Below, piece by piece: positions 8,093 to 16,466 of a stretch of DNA of 64,000 nucleotides; positions within the stretch are counted from its first letter, which is position 1; every line of letters begins with the position of its first letter. The notes below the pieces were generated by a model, which was given only the letters and a program-made list of their open reading frames with translations, was not told the origin of the DNA and made no database searches. This stretch comes from Desulfofustis limnaeus (GTDB lineage Bacteria; Desulfobacterota; Desulfobulbia; Desulfobulbales; Desulfocapsaceae): assembly GCF_023169885.1 (NCBI RefSeq), contig NZ_AP025516.1:186001-250000 (forward strand), given 5' to 3'. Position numbers and translations under genes: made by a program.

Positions 8093-8943
8093 GGTAAACT
8101 CCGTCGGTTGTCGATGATGGCCTGAATGGACTGGTGGAGAGCGATGAAGGAGCTGCGCCAGGACGGGATCTCTTCGACGAGCAGCCGGCCCCGTGAATAA
8201 ATCTCGGCAATGCGTCGATCGAATGGTATTTCCATAAGAATCGGCAGATCTTCCCGCCGAGCATACTCCCAGACTTGGCGATCGCCGATGTCGGCGCGGT
8301 TGATCACCAGCCCGCAGGGAATGCCAAGCACTTTGACCGCTTCAACGGCGAGTTTCAGATCGTGCAGACCGAACGGTGTCGGTTCGGTTACCATGAGCAC
8401 GAAATCAGTGTTTTTCATGGCGTTGATCGCCGGACAGGAGGTGCCGGGAGGGGCGTCGATGATCACCAGTTCCTCCGGCCCCTCGAAATTGCGGACGTGT
8501 CTGATCAATGGCGGGCTCATGGCTTCGCCGATCCGCAAGCAGCCGCGTACGAAAGAGATGTGGCCCCGTTGTGCCTGCTCGACTACTCCCAGTTCCCGTT
8601 TTCCAGTGCGCACCGCATTTTCCGGGCAGATGTCGAGACAGCCTTCGCAACTGTGACAGAGCTCGGGGAAGACAAGTACTTTTTTGCCAAGCACCGCTAT
8701 GGCGTTGAAGCGGCAGATTTCGGCACATTTGCCGCATCCGGTACACCGTGTTTCGTCGATGTCCGGGATGAACGTGTAAACGGTGCGACTGTCTTTGAAT
8801 TCGGGGTGGAGGAAGAGATGTGCATTCGGTTCTTCCACATCGCAGTCGAACAGCTTAACCGGTTGTTCGAGACTCACCGCCAGATTTGTGGAAACGGTCG
8901 TCTTGCCCGTCCCGCCTTTTCCGCTGGCAACGCTGATAATCAT
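8089..8943 (-). CDS. MinD/Mrp-family P-loop ATPase with inserted 2x[4Fe-4S] ferredoxin domain (paralogue)
   Basis: 284 residues. The deviant Walker A is GKGGTGKTT at about 8-16, and the ferredoxin insert at about 65-110 has CTGCGKCAEIC and CHSCEGCLDICP. DAPPGTSCP (switch II) and an NRAD nucleotide-specificity motif follow. It is clearly paralogous to the next gene, which it overlaps by 4 bp. Its own start overlaps the receiver-like gene by 4 bp (8940-8943). These nested ATGA overlaps tie the three proteins into one translational unit and suggest a fixed stoichiometry. Confidence 0.9.
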   Translation of the reverse strand: MIISVASGKGGTGKTTVSTNLAVSLEQPVKLFDCDVEEPNAHLFLHPEFKDSRTVYTFIPDIDETRCTGCGKCAEICRFNAIAVLGKKVLVFPELCHSCEGCLDICPENAVRTGKRELGVVEQAQRGHISFVRGCLRIGEAMSPPLIRHVRNFEGPEELVIIDAPPGTSCPAINAMKNTDFVLMVTEPTPFGLHDLKLAVEAVKVLGIPCGLVINRADIGDRQVWEYARREDLPILMEIPFDRRIAEIYSRGRLLVEEIPSWRSSFIALHQSIQAIIDNRRSLP

Positions 8944-9356
8944 GACGCTCTCCCGCCCGAAGCTGCTTTCTCCAGATAGCCATAGAGCTTGTCGATGGCG
9001 GCGAACAGCCCGGCGGCCTCTTCAGCCCCCGGGTGGAGGGGCAGCTGATGGAACAGGCCCAGACCTTCGGTAGCTTCATGAAAGGCTGCCGGAGTAAGGG
9101 GTGAGACCAATCCGCAGTTGATCAGCGGGTAGGTGCTGATCACCTCTCTGACAAAGGCTCCGCCGTCGACGGTTCCCACTCGTTCATCGGCGATCAGGAT
9201 GTCGATGGGACCATTGTTAAGGACCTGCCAGGTTTCCTCCGGACTGGATGTTGAGCGTATGGTCAAGCCGGATCGGTGGCTCAAGGCGGCAGTCAACTCC
9301 CGAAAGGTGGAAGTATCGTGTCCGGCAAACACGAGTTTGAGGGGGGAAGGTGTCAC
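8940..9356 (-). CDS. Degenerate response-regulator receiver-like protein in the ORP-like operon
   Basis: 138 residues resembling a stand-alone CheY-type receiver. The strand DILIADERVG places an Asp at the usual phosphorylation position (about residue 55). The N-terminal acidic pair is reduced to GHD, and the usual Lys-Pro near the end is replaced by LPLHP, so phosphorylation may be lost. No output domain is present. Its position between a NifX-like gene and two MinD-type ATPases suggests an adaptor to those ATPases rather than a conventional regulator; this is inference. The fold assignment is moderate. Confidence 0.65.
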   Translation of the reverse strand: MTPSPLKLVFAGHDTSTFRELTAALSHRSGLTIRSTSSPEETWQVLNNGPIDILIADERVGTVDGGAFVREVISTYPLINCGLVSPLTPAAFHEATEGLGLFHQLPLHPGAEEAAGLFAAIDKLYGYLEKAASGGRAS

Positions 9357-9411
9357 GGTAATCCTCTCCTTGAATCAAGTCGTTTCAGCTGGCTGTGCGA
9401 AAGCGGTACGG

Positions 9412-9816
9412 TTAACCACCGTTTTCGTCGGGACGCCGCTGTGGATCCAACGTCTGCTGCTGCCACTGTTGACGGCAACAAGGGATCTTGCAGCCGGGCA
9501 TCTTGAAGTGATCCGTCGATATGCCGCGGGCGCAGGCCTCGAGCAAGTGTGCGGCATTGCCGGAAACAAACGAGACCAGCTTAATACCGGCGGCCTCGAT
9601 AATGCTTGCCGGCTGCTCGGAAATGGCTCCGCAAATCAACGTGTCAATTCCCCTGTCGACGAGCATGCGGGCAAGCCGAGTCGGGATCTGCCCAGCGATA
9701 AACTCTCTTTGTTCCCAGGTCACCGTGCTGTCTTTAATCTCGGCGAGCAGAATGGTCTGCGCCGAATCGAAAACCGGAGACACGCGGTTACCCCAGACGG
9801 TCATGGCGACTTTCAT
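9412..9816 (-). CDS. NifX/NifB-type cluster-binding protein, third copy, with Cys-rich C-terminus
   Basis: 134 residues. The NifX-like core starts MKVAMTVWGNRVSPVFDSAQ, with FDSA replacing the FGRA signature, and later has GIDTLICGAIS. The C-terminal tail carries MPGCKIPCC, a CxxxCC group not seen in the other two copies here. The ATG at 9814-9816 follows GAGGTG by 6 bases. It is the first gene after the -24/-12 promoter at 9862-9876, with an expected leader of about 35 nt. It likely belongs with the ORP-type complex. Confidence 0.85.
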   Translation of the reverse strand: MKVAMTVWGNRVSPVFDSAQTILLAEIKDSTVTWEQREFIAGQIPTRLARMLVDRGIDTLICGAISEQPASIIEAAGIKLVSFVSGNAAHLLEACARGISTDHFKMPGCKIPCCRQQWQQQTLDPQRRPDENGG

Positions 9817-9861
9817 ACAATTCACCTCTTCGGCGCTGAATTCTGCAACACCATGCTTAAA

Positions 9862-9876
9862 GCAATATGCAGGCCA
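9862..9876 (-). promoter_or_regulatory. Sigma-54 (-24/-12) promoter of the ORP-like operon
   Basis: Minus strand TGGCCTGCATATTGCT. Against the consensus TGGCACRNNNNTTGCW the invariant GG and GC are present with the correct spacing, and the only deviations are CT for AC in the -24 element. The expected start is near 9851, about 35 nt before the first gene. An activator gene of the right class lies just upstream, and two matching 16-bp sites lie between. Together these make the assignment much stronger than the motif alone. Confidence 0.8.
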
Positions 9877-9975
9877 GCATGGCAACAAAAATGCTTTTGC
9901 CGCTAAATCACTATTTTTAAAAGGATCTTATCGAAAAACAGAAAGAAGATTGGGAGGAGTCGGAGTATACATAGC

Positions 9976-10022
9976 GTTGCGAATCAGCGACGGTAACCCG
10001 ATTAGGGTTGCGAATATGCGAC
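9976..10022. promoter_or_regulatory. Paired upstream activator sites for the sigma-54 activator
   Basis: Two near-identical, imperfectly palindromic 16-mers: GTTGCGAATCAGCGAC at 9976-9991 and GTTGCGAATATGCGAC at 10007-10022. Their centres are 31 bp apart, three helical turns, so both face the same side. They lie about 125-170 bp upstream of the predicted start, the usual range for enhancer-binding activator sites. The second ends 8 bp from the stop of the activator gene itself. Confidence 0.7.
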
Positions 10023-10029
10023 AGTAGGT

Positions 10030-11403
10030 TTAGGAGCGGGTCGAGCGACCGTCCTGTTCGGGCAGGCTGATCCCGAGTTTCTTGACCTTGCGGAACAGGG
10101 TGCTTTTGTGCAGGCCCAGTTGCATGGCGGCAGCGGTCCGGTTGTTGTGATTGTTGTGCAGAGCTTTGAGGATGGCGTCGCGTTCGGAATCGGCAACGGT
10201 CTTGTCGATCGGTGCCGGGGAACGAAGTTTTTGTATCGGCAGATTGAGAAAGGCGGGAAGATGGCGGGGAGTAATTGGGCCTTCGGGGCAGAGCACGAAG
10301 GCGTGTTCAATAATGTTTTCCAGTTCTCGTATGTTGCCGGGAAAATCATGCTGGAGCAGGAGGTCGAGGGCCTGCTCATCGATGCCGCTGATGAGCTTCT
10401 TCTTGCGTCTGTTCAGTTTGGCGATAAAGCGATCCACCAGTAAGGGGATGTCCTCCATTCGATCGCGTAAGGGAGGGAGACGTAAGGCAATGATATTGAT
10501 TCGATAAAAGAGGTCCCGGCGAAACTGATTCGTTTCTACCAAACCGTGCAAGTCACGATTGGTGGCAGCGATCAATCGGGCGTTGGTCTTGATCGGCACC
10601 GTGCTGCCGAGGGGTTGAAAGGTGTGATCTTCGAGCACGCGCAACAATCGCACCTGGAAGGCGGGACTGGTATCCCCGATTTCATCCAGCAGGATCGTCC
10701 CTTTTTCCGCAGCGCTGAATAGGCCCTGACGGTCGCTGCGGGCGTCGGTGAAGGCCCCCGCTTTATAGCCAAATAACTCGGATTCCAACAGGGTGTCGGG
10801 CAAAGCGCCACAATTGATGGCGATAAAGGGTTGATCCTGACGTGGTGAAAGGTTGTGGATAGCCCTTGAGAGGAGTTCTTTTCCGGTTCCGGTCTCACCT
10901 TCAATCAGCACCGTGCTGTCGCTTTGGGCGATCTGGTCGAGCATACCGAAGAGTTCCAGCATGGCCGGCGAGCGACTGATCATGTCGCTGAAAAGAAATG
11001 AGCTTCTCAAGTCGCGCCGTAACTCCTCGATCAGGCTCATATCCCGGAAAACTTCCACTCCGCCTAGGATTTCACCGCTGCCATCTTTCAGCAAGGAGGT
11101 ACTGACGGTAATCGGAATCTGCTTTTTGTTGCTGGTGATGATGGAGGTGGCTGAGCTGACAAAGGATTTCCCGACTTCCATGGTCCGTCGCAAGGCGCAA
11201 TCACCTTCGCACATGTTGGAACGAAACACTTCCCAACAGTAACGGCCAATTGCTTCGTGTCGGGAAATGCCGGTGATTTCTTCGGCGGCCCGATTAAAGG
11301 AGGTGATACGCCAATGCAGGTCGACGGTAAACACCCCGTCAGAGATGCTTTCCAGGATGATTTCAGTGCATTCAAGCGGCGCTGGCGGTCCCTTGCTGTT
11401 CAT
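10030..11403 (-). CDS. Sigma-54-dependent activator with N-terminal PAS domain
   Basis: 457 residues: PAS (about 10-120), AAA+ domain (about 140-370) and Fis-type HTH (about 410-445, ending NNRTAAAMQLGLHKSTLFRK). Walker A is GETGTGKE at 169-176. The sigma-54 contact loop reads GAFTDA at 216-221 rather than GAFTGA; this variant occurs in natural activators. The PAS domain has C56, C65 and C69 (pattern Cx8CxxxC), which could support redox or metal sensing. No receiver domain is present, so the signal is probably direct. Located immediately upstream of the ORP-like operon in the same orientation, it resembles the regulator of the Desulfovibrio orp operons. Confidence 0.92.
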   Translation of the reverse strand: MNSKGPPAPLECTEIILESISDGVFTVDLHWRITSFNRAAEEITGISRHEAIGRYCWEVFRSNMCEGDCALRRTMEVGKSFVSSATSIITSNKKQIPITVSTSLLKDGSGEILGGVEVFRDMSLIEELRRDLRSSFLFSDMISRSPAMLELFGMLDQIAQSDSTVLIEGETGTGKELLSRAIHNLSPRQDQPFIAINCGALPDTLLESELFGYKAGAFTDARSDRQGLFSAAEKGTILLDEIGDTSPAFQVRLLRVLEDHTFQPLGSTVPIKTNARLIAATNRDLHGLVETNQFRRDLFYRINIIALRLPPLRDRMEDIPLLVDRFIAKLNRRKKKLISGIDEQALDLLLQHDFPGNIRELENIIEHAFVLCPEGPITPRHLPAFLNLPIQKLRSPAPIDKTVADSERDAILKALHNNHNNRTAAAMQLGLHKSTLFRKVKKLGISLPEQDGRSTRS

Positions 11404-11569
11404 GGGAACACCATAATTCCTTTTCTGTCAGAGTGCCTGAACTTTTCAAGCTCCTTTCACGTCTGGAAGATTCAGCGATGACGATGAAGAGTGGGGTCGC
11501 AGAAGAACTGCAAGCGGTTTTTTCGGTTCATCCGATTCAAGGTTTCCTCATGCTTACGTGACTGTGACC

Positions 11570-11644
11570 AAGCCGAAGAGCAGGGAGTGGAAGCGACGCC
11601 CTTCGCCGGGCCTGTTGCCCGTAACGCTAAAAGGTTCGCTTAAC
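11570..11644 (-). repeat. Dispersed intergenic repeat, copy A
   Basis: Read on the minus strand this copy contains GCGTTACGGGCAACAGGCCC, then GGCGAAGGGC, GCTTCCA and CTGCTCTTCGGCTT. Aligned with the copies at 21889 and 24231 it shares the same order of blocks over about 75 bp with scattered substitutions. All three copies lie between genes. It is on the same strand as, and about 170 bp upstream of, the sigma-54 activator gene. Confidence 0.7.
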
Positions 11645-11692
11645 CTCGATGAACCGTTTTTTCTTCCGTGAAAAGAACTTGAGCGAGAGGAT

Positions 11693-11724
11693 GCCACCAA
11701 TCGTCGCGTTGGTCGATTGGTGGC
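11693..11724. terminator. Hairpin downstream of the AbrB-like gene
   Basis: Perfect 11-bp arms (GCCACCAATCG and its complement) with a 10-base loop, about 60 bp beyond the stop of the minus-strand AbrB-like gene. No U-run follows, so termination is possible but unproven. Confidence 0.45.
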
Positions 11725-11781
11725 GGTGAGGCGGATGAGGGGAACAGTCTGCGAAGGTGGCTGCTCCCCTGTTCAGGCCGG

Positions 11782-12111
11782 TTATTCCTGGATTGTCAAC
11801 GTGATCTTTTTTTTGCTGATAACGACGGCGAAGCTGTCACCCGGCTTAAAACCGCTGTTTTCGAGCAGTTTGGCAGACAAAGTAAGCGTCATTCTTTTAC
11901 CGATTTTTACGGTCTGAGCCTTGACGCTTTTCGTACGCCGTGCCGTTTTTACGCTGTAGTATTTCTTGTCAGTGTCCATCAATTTCAGCATGAGGTTGTT
12001 AAATGTTGGATGATTTTTTATTTCCATCTCATTCATTATTTCTGCTTTCGATTTTCCGGAATTGACAAGTTTACGCAACGTTTCGAGATCGTATTGGGTT
12101 GGACGGGCCAT
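11782..12111 (-). CDS. Small DNA-binding protein with AbrB-like C-terminal half
   Basis: 109 residues, not recognised as a named protein. Residues 1-45 look helical and HTH-like (DLETLRKLVNSGKSKAEIM). Residues 70-109 (KRMTLTLSAKLLENSGFKPG, then DSFAVVISKKKITLTI) have the strand-rich pattern of SpoVT/AbrB swapped-hairpin domains, as in transition-state regulators and many antitoxins. No toxin-like partner lies beside it. The ATG has CAGGAGCAGGT immediately upstream. The gene and its 5' flank are AT-richer than their surroundings, suggesting acquired DNA. Function is inferred only to the level of a DNA-binding protein. Confidence 0.65.
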   Translation of the reverse strand: MARPTQYDLETLRKLVNSGKSKAEIMNEMEIKNHPTFNNLMLKLMDTDKKYYSVKTARRTKSVKAQTVKIGKRMTLTLSAKLLENSGFKPGDSFAVVISKKKITLTIQE

Positions 12112-12744
12112 ACCTGCTCCTGAGTGGATGCTTTAGGTGAATAATTGGATAACAGTCTGTAACGTATCTTGCGTGCGGCAACTATACTCACTGCCATGAT
12201 ATAAGGCAACGATAAAAATTGCAAGAGTTGCGTGGCAGAGGGTGAAGTTAAAAAAGATCTGGTTAGATTCATTGTGGTGCCTCGCAAGTGATTTCAGTGA
12301 AATGATTTTCCAAACAAACAAGAGAGGTGAATAAGGTACTGGGGAATGGTAACAAACCATAGTATGGAAGTCGTCGGTTATCCCAGTATTGTTCTTTTAA
12401 ATGAGGTGGTTAAAAGTTTTCGTGTTGTTATTGGTAAAGCGATTTGAACGGTTCGAGTCGTACATACTCGATTGCACTCTGCCCTGTTGTTTGACCACGT
12501 TGGCTAAACAGCACCGGAGCGCATTTTTGCGAGATCGAAAAGGCTTTCTCGCGATGCTGTTGTGGAGAAGTTGATGGTATAAATACCATTCAATGAACCA
12601 ATCGGTTTCGATTATTCAATGAATGTCGGGTATGACCAAGGCAAGAAGGATATGCGCATCCTGATTGAAAAATGTTACGATAGCGCGGCACGGCGTTCAT
12701 TGAGCGGCACGAGAAAAAGGACGACGAACGGGACTCCGAATACT
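12112..12744. other. AT-rich gene-poor region
   Basis: 633 bp with no frame I can support. It includes a candidate promoter for the AbrB-like gene (12196-12224), a 7-bp perfect palindrome around 12574-12589 (ATGGTAT/ATACCAT) and two copies of ATTCAATGAA (12588 and 12614). Short open frames on the minus strand lack ribosome-binding sites and domain signals. The composition is lighter in GC than either side. Confidence 0.5.
12196..12224 (-). promoter_or_regulatory. Candidate promoter of the AbrB-like gene
   Basis: Minus strand TTGCAA (12224-12219), 17-bp spacer, TATCAT (12201-12196). A start near 12189 would give a leader of about 78 nt. The match is moderate, but spacing and direction fit. 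Confidence 0.4.
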
Positions 12745-13851
12745 TCAATAAAGAGTGATGAGTTCCCGAGAAAATGAACTCAAGGATTGGCACCCGGTCT
12801 CGGTGATCACCACGTTGTCTTCAATGCGTATGCCATATTTTCCTGGGAGGTAAATGCCCGGTTCCACGGTGAAGGTCATTCCTGGTTGCAGCAGTTGCTG
12901 ATTCTCTGCATGGATATAAGGAGATTCATGACACTCCAGGCCAATACCGTGGCCGGTTCGATGAAAAAACTGGCTCCCGTAACCGGCCTGCTGGATAACC
13001 GAGCGAGCGGCGTCGTCGATGATCGAACAGGGAAAGTCGGGCCGCCCCGCCGCACGACCTGCGGCATTAGCCTGCTGTACGAGGCGATGGATGTGTTGTT
13101 CTTCCTGGCCGACTGGCCCAATGGCAAAAGTCCTGGTCAAGTCGGAGATATATCCGTGCCAGCGTGCTCCCCAATCAATAACAACCAGGTCGCCGGCGGC
13201 CAGTGTCCGTTGGCTCGGCCGGGCATGCGGATTTGCTCCATGCGGACCGGAAGCGACAATCGGGGCGAAGGGGAGGTGTGGCTCGGAACCGTGACGAAGA
13301 AGCTGGATTACCAATTCGTTGGCCAGATCGTACTCGCTCATGCCGAGCTTGACCTGCAATAGGGTGGCTTGCAAGGCTCGTTCGGCAATTGCCACGGCCT
13401 TACTGATCAATTGCACCTCTTCATCGTCTTTCCTGCAGCGTACCGCTGAAAAAGCGACAGAGGCATCAATAAAGGCCGATTCCGGCAGAACCGAACGAAG
13501 GTGGTGATATTCTAGTACCCGCAGCTGTTGTGGTTCAATACCCAAGCGTGCGTCATGTAACTGGCGGGCATTGATCGCCTGTTTGAAAATGTCTGGCCAC
13601 GCACTGGGGTTATCCGGATACGCATAGACCTCCAACGGGTAGTCGATCTGTTCGAGCTTAGCCTTTTCCAAGACCGGCAATACGAGTACCGGGGCCTGGT
13701 CGGGACAGTAGATAAGAACGATCGGGCGTTCCATCAGGTGGAAGTGCAGACCGGTGAGGTAGGCAAGGGTCGGTCCGGCATTCAGCGCCACGGCGTCAAG
13801 GCGCAGGTCGTGCATTTTTTTGTCAAGTCGCTGGCGTTTGGCCGGAAACAT
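12745..13851 (-). CDS. M24-family Xaa-Pro aminopeptidase (PepP/PepQ-like)
   Basis: 368 residues with the creatinase N-terminal domain (about 1-130) and a pita-bread metallopeptidase domain (about 140-365). The dinuclear metal ligands are all visible in order: Asp in VVIDWGA, Asp in YISDLTRT, His in FHRTGHGIGLECHE, Glu in VEPGIYLPG and Glu in RIEDNVV. It would release an N-terminal residue preceding proline in the cytoplasm, recycling peptides. Length is that of PepQ-type proline peptidases rather than long PepP. It stands about 165 bp downstream of ftsH in the same direction. Confidence 0.9.
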   Translation of the reverse strand: MFPAKRQRLDKKMHDLRLDAVALNAGPTLAYLTGLHFHLMERPIVLIYCPDQAPVLVLPVLEKAKLEQIDYPLEVYAYPDNPSAWPDIFKQAINARQLHDARLGIEPQQLRVLEYHHLRSVLPESAFIDASVAFSAVRCRKDDEEVQLISKAVAIAERALQATLLQVKLGMSEYDLANELVIQLLRHGSEPHLPFAPIVASGPHGANPHARPSQRTLAAGDLVVIDWGARWHGYISDLTRTFAIGPVGQEEQHIHRLVQQANAAGRAAGRPDFPCSIIDDAARSVIQQAGYGSQFFHRTGHGIGLECHESPYIHAENQQLLQPGMTFTVEPGIYLPGKYGIRIEDNVVITETGCQSLSSFSRELITLY

Positions 13852-14016
13852 GGTAGTTACTCCATTGAGGTTGAGCGGTTAAGAGATCGTTGTCGGTCCC
13901 CTGCCACACGAACCTGGCCGCCACGTCTTTCTGCCCCAGGTTGCCGAGATCTTGCAGCAAGACATGCTCCATAAACGGAGGTGCCTGCGGCGCATGCCTT
14001 TTCCCACCGTGGCAAG

Positions 14017-15825
14017 TCAGGCGGAGGCAGGGGCAAGGAAGGTCTTGAATTCTTCTTCGAAGACGACTTCTTTTTCCAACAGCCGTTCAGCGACCGCCTG
14101 CAGCGTATCCCGGTACGTGGTCAGTAGCCGGGTGACGTGTTCGTTTCTCTGGTCGAGTATCTGGCGGGTTTCCGCATCGATCGCAGCGGCGGTTTCGTCG
14201 CTGTAATCCTTGCCGAATGAGATTCCTTGATCTGTCTGGAGAAAGACGGGGTGGCGTTGGCGTGGGTACGTGGAAAGACCGAGGGTCTCTCCCATGCCGT
14301 ATTCGACTATCATGGCCCGGGCGATGTCCGTGGCGCGCATGAGGTCGTTGCCGGCGCCGGTGGTGATACTGTTGAAGGTGATCTGTTCGGCAACGCGCCC
14401 GCCGAGCAGGACATCGATCTTGGTCAGCAATTCTTCTTTGCTCATCAAATAGCGATCTTCGGTCGGTCGTTGCTGGGTATAGCCGAGAGCAGCCAGGCCT
14501 CGGGGAATGATGGAGATTTTGTGCACCGGTTCGCAGCCAGGCGTCAGTGCCGCCACCAGGGCATGACCCACCTCATGATAGGCCACGATCTTCTTTTCCT
14601 GCGGATTGATGACTCTGTTTTTCTTTTCCAGGCCGCCGATGATCCGGTCCACCGCTTCATCCAGATCGAGCGAGGAGACCTGCTTTCGACCTTTGCGCAC
14701 GGCGAGCAGAGCCGCTTCGTTAACCACGTTGGCCAAATCGGCTCCGGAAAAGCCGGCGGTCTTCTGGGCAATGATCTGCAGATTCACGTCGTCGGCAAGT
14801 TTCACCTTTGCGGCATGGATCTTCAAGATGGCCTCCCGCCCTTTCACGTCCGGTTTATCGATCAGCACCTGACGATCAAACCGGCCGGAGCGGAGCAGGG
14901 CTGGATCAAGCACCTCGGGACGGTTGGTGGCGGCCATGATGACGATACCTTTCTGGGTATCGAACCCGTCCATCTCCACCAGCAGTTGATTGAGCGTCTG
15001 CTCACGTTCGTCGTGGCCGCCAAAACCTCCGGCTCCGCGGGCCTTGCCGAGGGCGTCGAGTTCATCGATGAAGATAATGCAGGGGGCCTTTTCCCGAGCC
15101 TGAACAAAGAGATCACGAACCCGGGCGGCACCCATGCCGACGAACATCTCGACAAATTCGGAACCACTGATGGAGAAGAATGGAACGCCCGCTTCTCCGG
15201 CAACCGCCCGGGCTATCAGCGTCTTTCCGGTGCCGGGAGGGCCAACGAGGAGCACGCCTTTGGGCATTTGACCGCCGACCTCCAGATAGATCTGCGGTCG
15301 TGCCAGATAATCCACGATTTCCTGCAGCTCTTCTTTTGCCTCGTCGGCACCGGCCACATCGGAAAAGCGGGTATCGATGTCCTTTTCACCGATGATTTTG
15401 GCCTTGTTTCGGCCAAAGCTCATGATACCGGCCTGTCCACCTTGCATCTTGCGCATCAGCAGGTACCAGATGCCGAAGAACAGAAAGATCGGTACTACCC
15501 AGGAAATGATTGCCTTGAGAAAGGTGTTTTCCACCTGACCGGAGAATTTGACGCCGTGCTCCGAGAGGGTCTGGGACAGATTGTTGTCGACGCGAACCGT
15601 GGTGAAGAGGACGGGGCTGTCGCTGTCGCTGGTTCTCATTTTACCACTGATCCGATCCTGACCGATGGCAATCTCGATGACTCGATCCTCGGTTACCGCT
15701 TTGATGAAATCGCTATAGGCGATGACCTGAGGGCGGAATTGGTCAAAAATGAGATTCTGTAAAAGCAGCACACCCCAAACGGCAGCGAGCAGATACCAGA
15801 TGTTGAATTTGGTGTTCTGATGCAT
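14017..15825 (-). CDS. ftsH: FtsH ATP-dependent membrane zinc metalloprotease
   Basis: 602 residues. Two transmembrane helices (about 8-25 and 105-125) flank a periplasmic domain. An AAA+ module follows with Walker A GPPGTGKT near 200, Walker [12 protein letters not shown], and the SRH region [14 protein letters not shown]. The zinc site is HEVGH at about 415 with a downstream acidic ligand. FtsH degrades misassembled membrane proteins and selected soluble regulators. The pore motif FVEMFVG is intact. A GAGG ribosome-binding site precedes the ATG. I see no convincing heat-shock promoter in the 270 bp before the gene. Confidence 0.97.
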   Translation of the reverse strand: MHQNTKFNIWYLLAAVWGVLLLQNLIFDQFRPQVIAYSDFIKAVTEDRVIEIAIGQDRISGKMRTSDSDSPVLFTTVRVDNNLSQTLSEHGVKFSGQVENTFLKAIISWVVPIFLFFGIWYLLMRKMQGGQAGIMSFGRNKAKIIGEKDIDTRFSDVAGADEAKEELQEIVDYLARPQIYLEVGGQMPKGVLLVGPPGTGKTLIARAVAGEAGVPFFSISGSEFVEMFVGMGAARVRDLFVQAREKAPCIIFIDELDALGKARGAGGFGGHDEREQTLNQLLVEMDGFDTQKGIVIMAATNRPEVLDPALLRSGRFDRQVLIDKPDVKGREAILKIHAAKVKLADDVNLQIIAQKTAGFSGADLANVVNEAALLAVRKGRKQVSSLDLDEAVDRIIGGLEKKNRVINPQEKKIVAYHEVGHALVAALTPGCEPVHKISIIPRGLAALGYTQQRPTEDRYLMSKEELLTKIDVLLGGRVAEQITFNSITTGAGNDLMRATDIARAMIVEYGMGETLGLSTYPRQRHPVFLQTDQGISFGKDYSDETAAAIDAETRQILDQRNEHVTRLLTTYRDTLQAVAERLLEKEVVFEEEFKTFLAPASA

Positions 15826-16095
15826 AAGGCCTCGTATGCTTCGCGCGATATGGTACCGTAGAGGTACCGGTAGTGGTTAGTATCAATCGGGTAATACTCG
15901 CTTAATATAGTAGCTATCATGTGACCAATTGCAAGAAGTCCATCTCGTTATGTACAGCACCGGGGCAACGGTGCTACCATGTCGTGTGGCGGTGGCGCCG
16001 AGGGGATGGCGACATGCTGTCGGAGGAAATGATTAACTCTGTTTCTGTGGTCCGCCCGCCGATCGGATAGTACATAATCTGCCAGGGGAGTAACG

Positions 16096-16458
16096 ATGCC
16101 AGCAAAAAACGCGGCTTTTCTGCAGCGCCCGGCGCTGCAAGACGATTTCATGGTATGGGCGGACGTGCTGAAGCTCCTTGCTCATCCCTCACGTTTATGC
16201 CTGATAGAGGCCTTGGCTAACGGAGAACGGTGTGTCGGCGATCTGACCGAGGTTATCGGACATGACATATCGACAGTTTCCAAGCACTTGAATTTGTTAC
16301 GGGAAGGCGGCCTCGTCGAAGACCAGAAGCGGGGCAAACAGGTGTATTATCGTCTTCGTATTCCGGCGGTGTTGCACGTTTTTTATTGCCTCGACTCCAT
16401 TTGTCGGGCGCGCTCGCAACTTGAACCAAAGTCGCCAGTGGCCCCGATACCACGCTGA
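16096..16458 (+). CDS. ArsR-family winged-helix transcriptional regulator
   Basis: 120 residues with the ArsR/SmtB fold: KLLAHPSRLCLIEALANGER, then the recognition region DISTVSKHLNLLREGGLVE and wing KRGKQVYYRL. Cysteines include C36, C47 and one or two near the C-terminus (FYCLDSIC), but the classical ELCVCDL metal site is altered to ERCVGDL, so the effector is unclear. GGGAG precedes the ATG by 6 bases. It is followed 8 bp later by a thioredoxin-like gene, an arrangement common for ArsR-small thioredoxin pairs. Confidence 0.88.
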   Translation: MPAKNAAFLQRPALQDDFMVWADVLKLLAHPSRLCLIEALANGERCVGDLTEVIGHDISTVSKHLNLLREGGLVEDQKRGKQVYYRLRIPAVLHVFYCLDSICRARSQLEPKSPVAPIPR

Positions 16459-16466
16459 GGCTCCAG

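Larger units (their letters stand above)
11404..11781. other. Intergenic region upstream of the sigma-54 activator gene
   Basis: 378 bp without a gene. It contains one copy of the dispersed intergenic repeat (11570-11644, minus) and an 11-bp perfect hairpin (11693-11724). I do not see a strong promoter for the activator gene. Confidence 0.6.

Noticed and set aside
12440-12465. tRNA T-arm-like GGTTCGAGTC
   Set aside because: Flanking bases do not form the 5-bp T stem and no cloverleaf fits around it.
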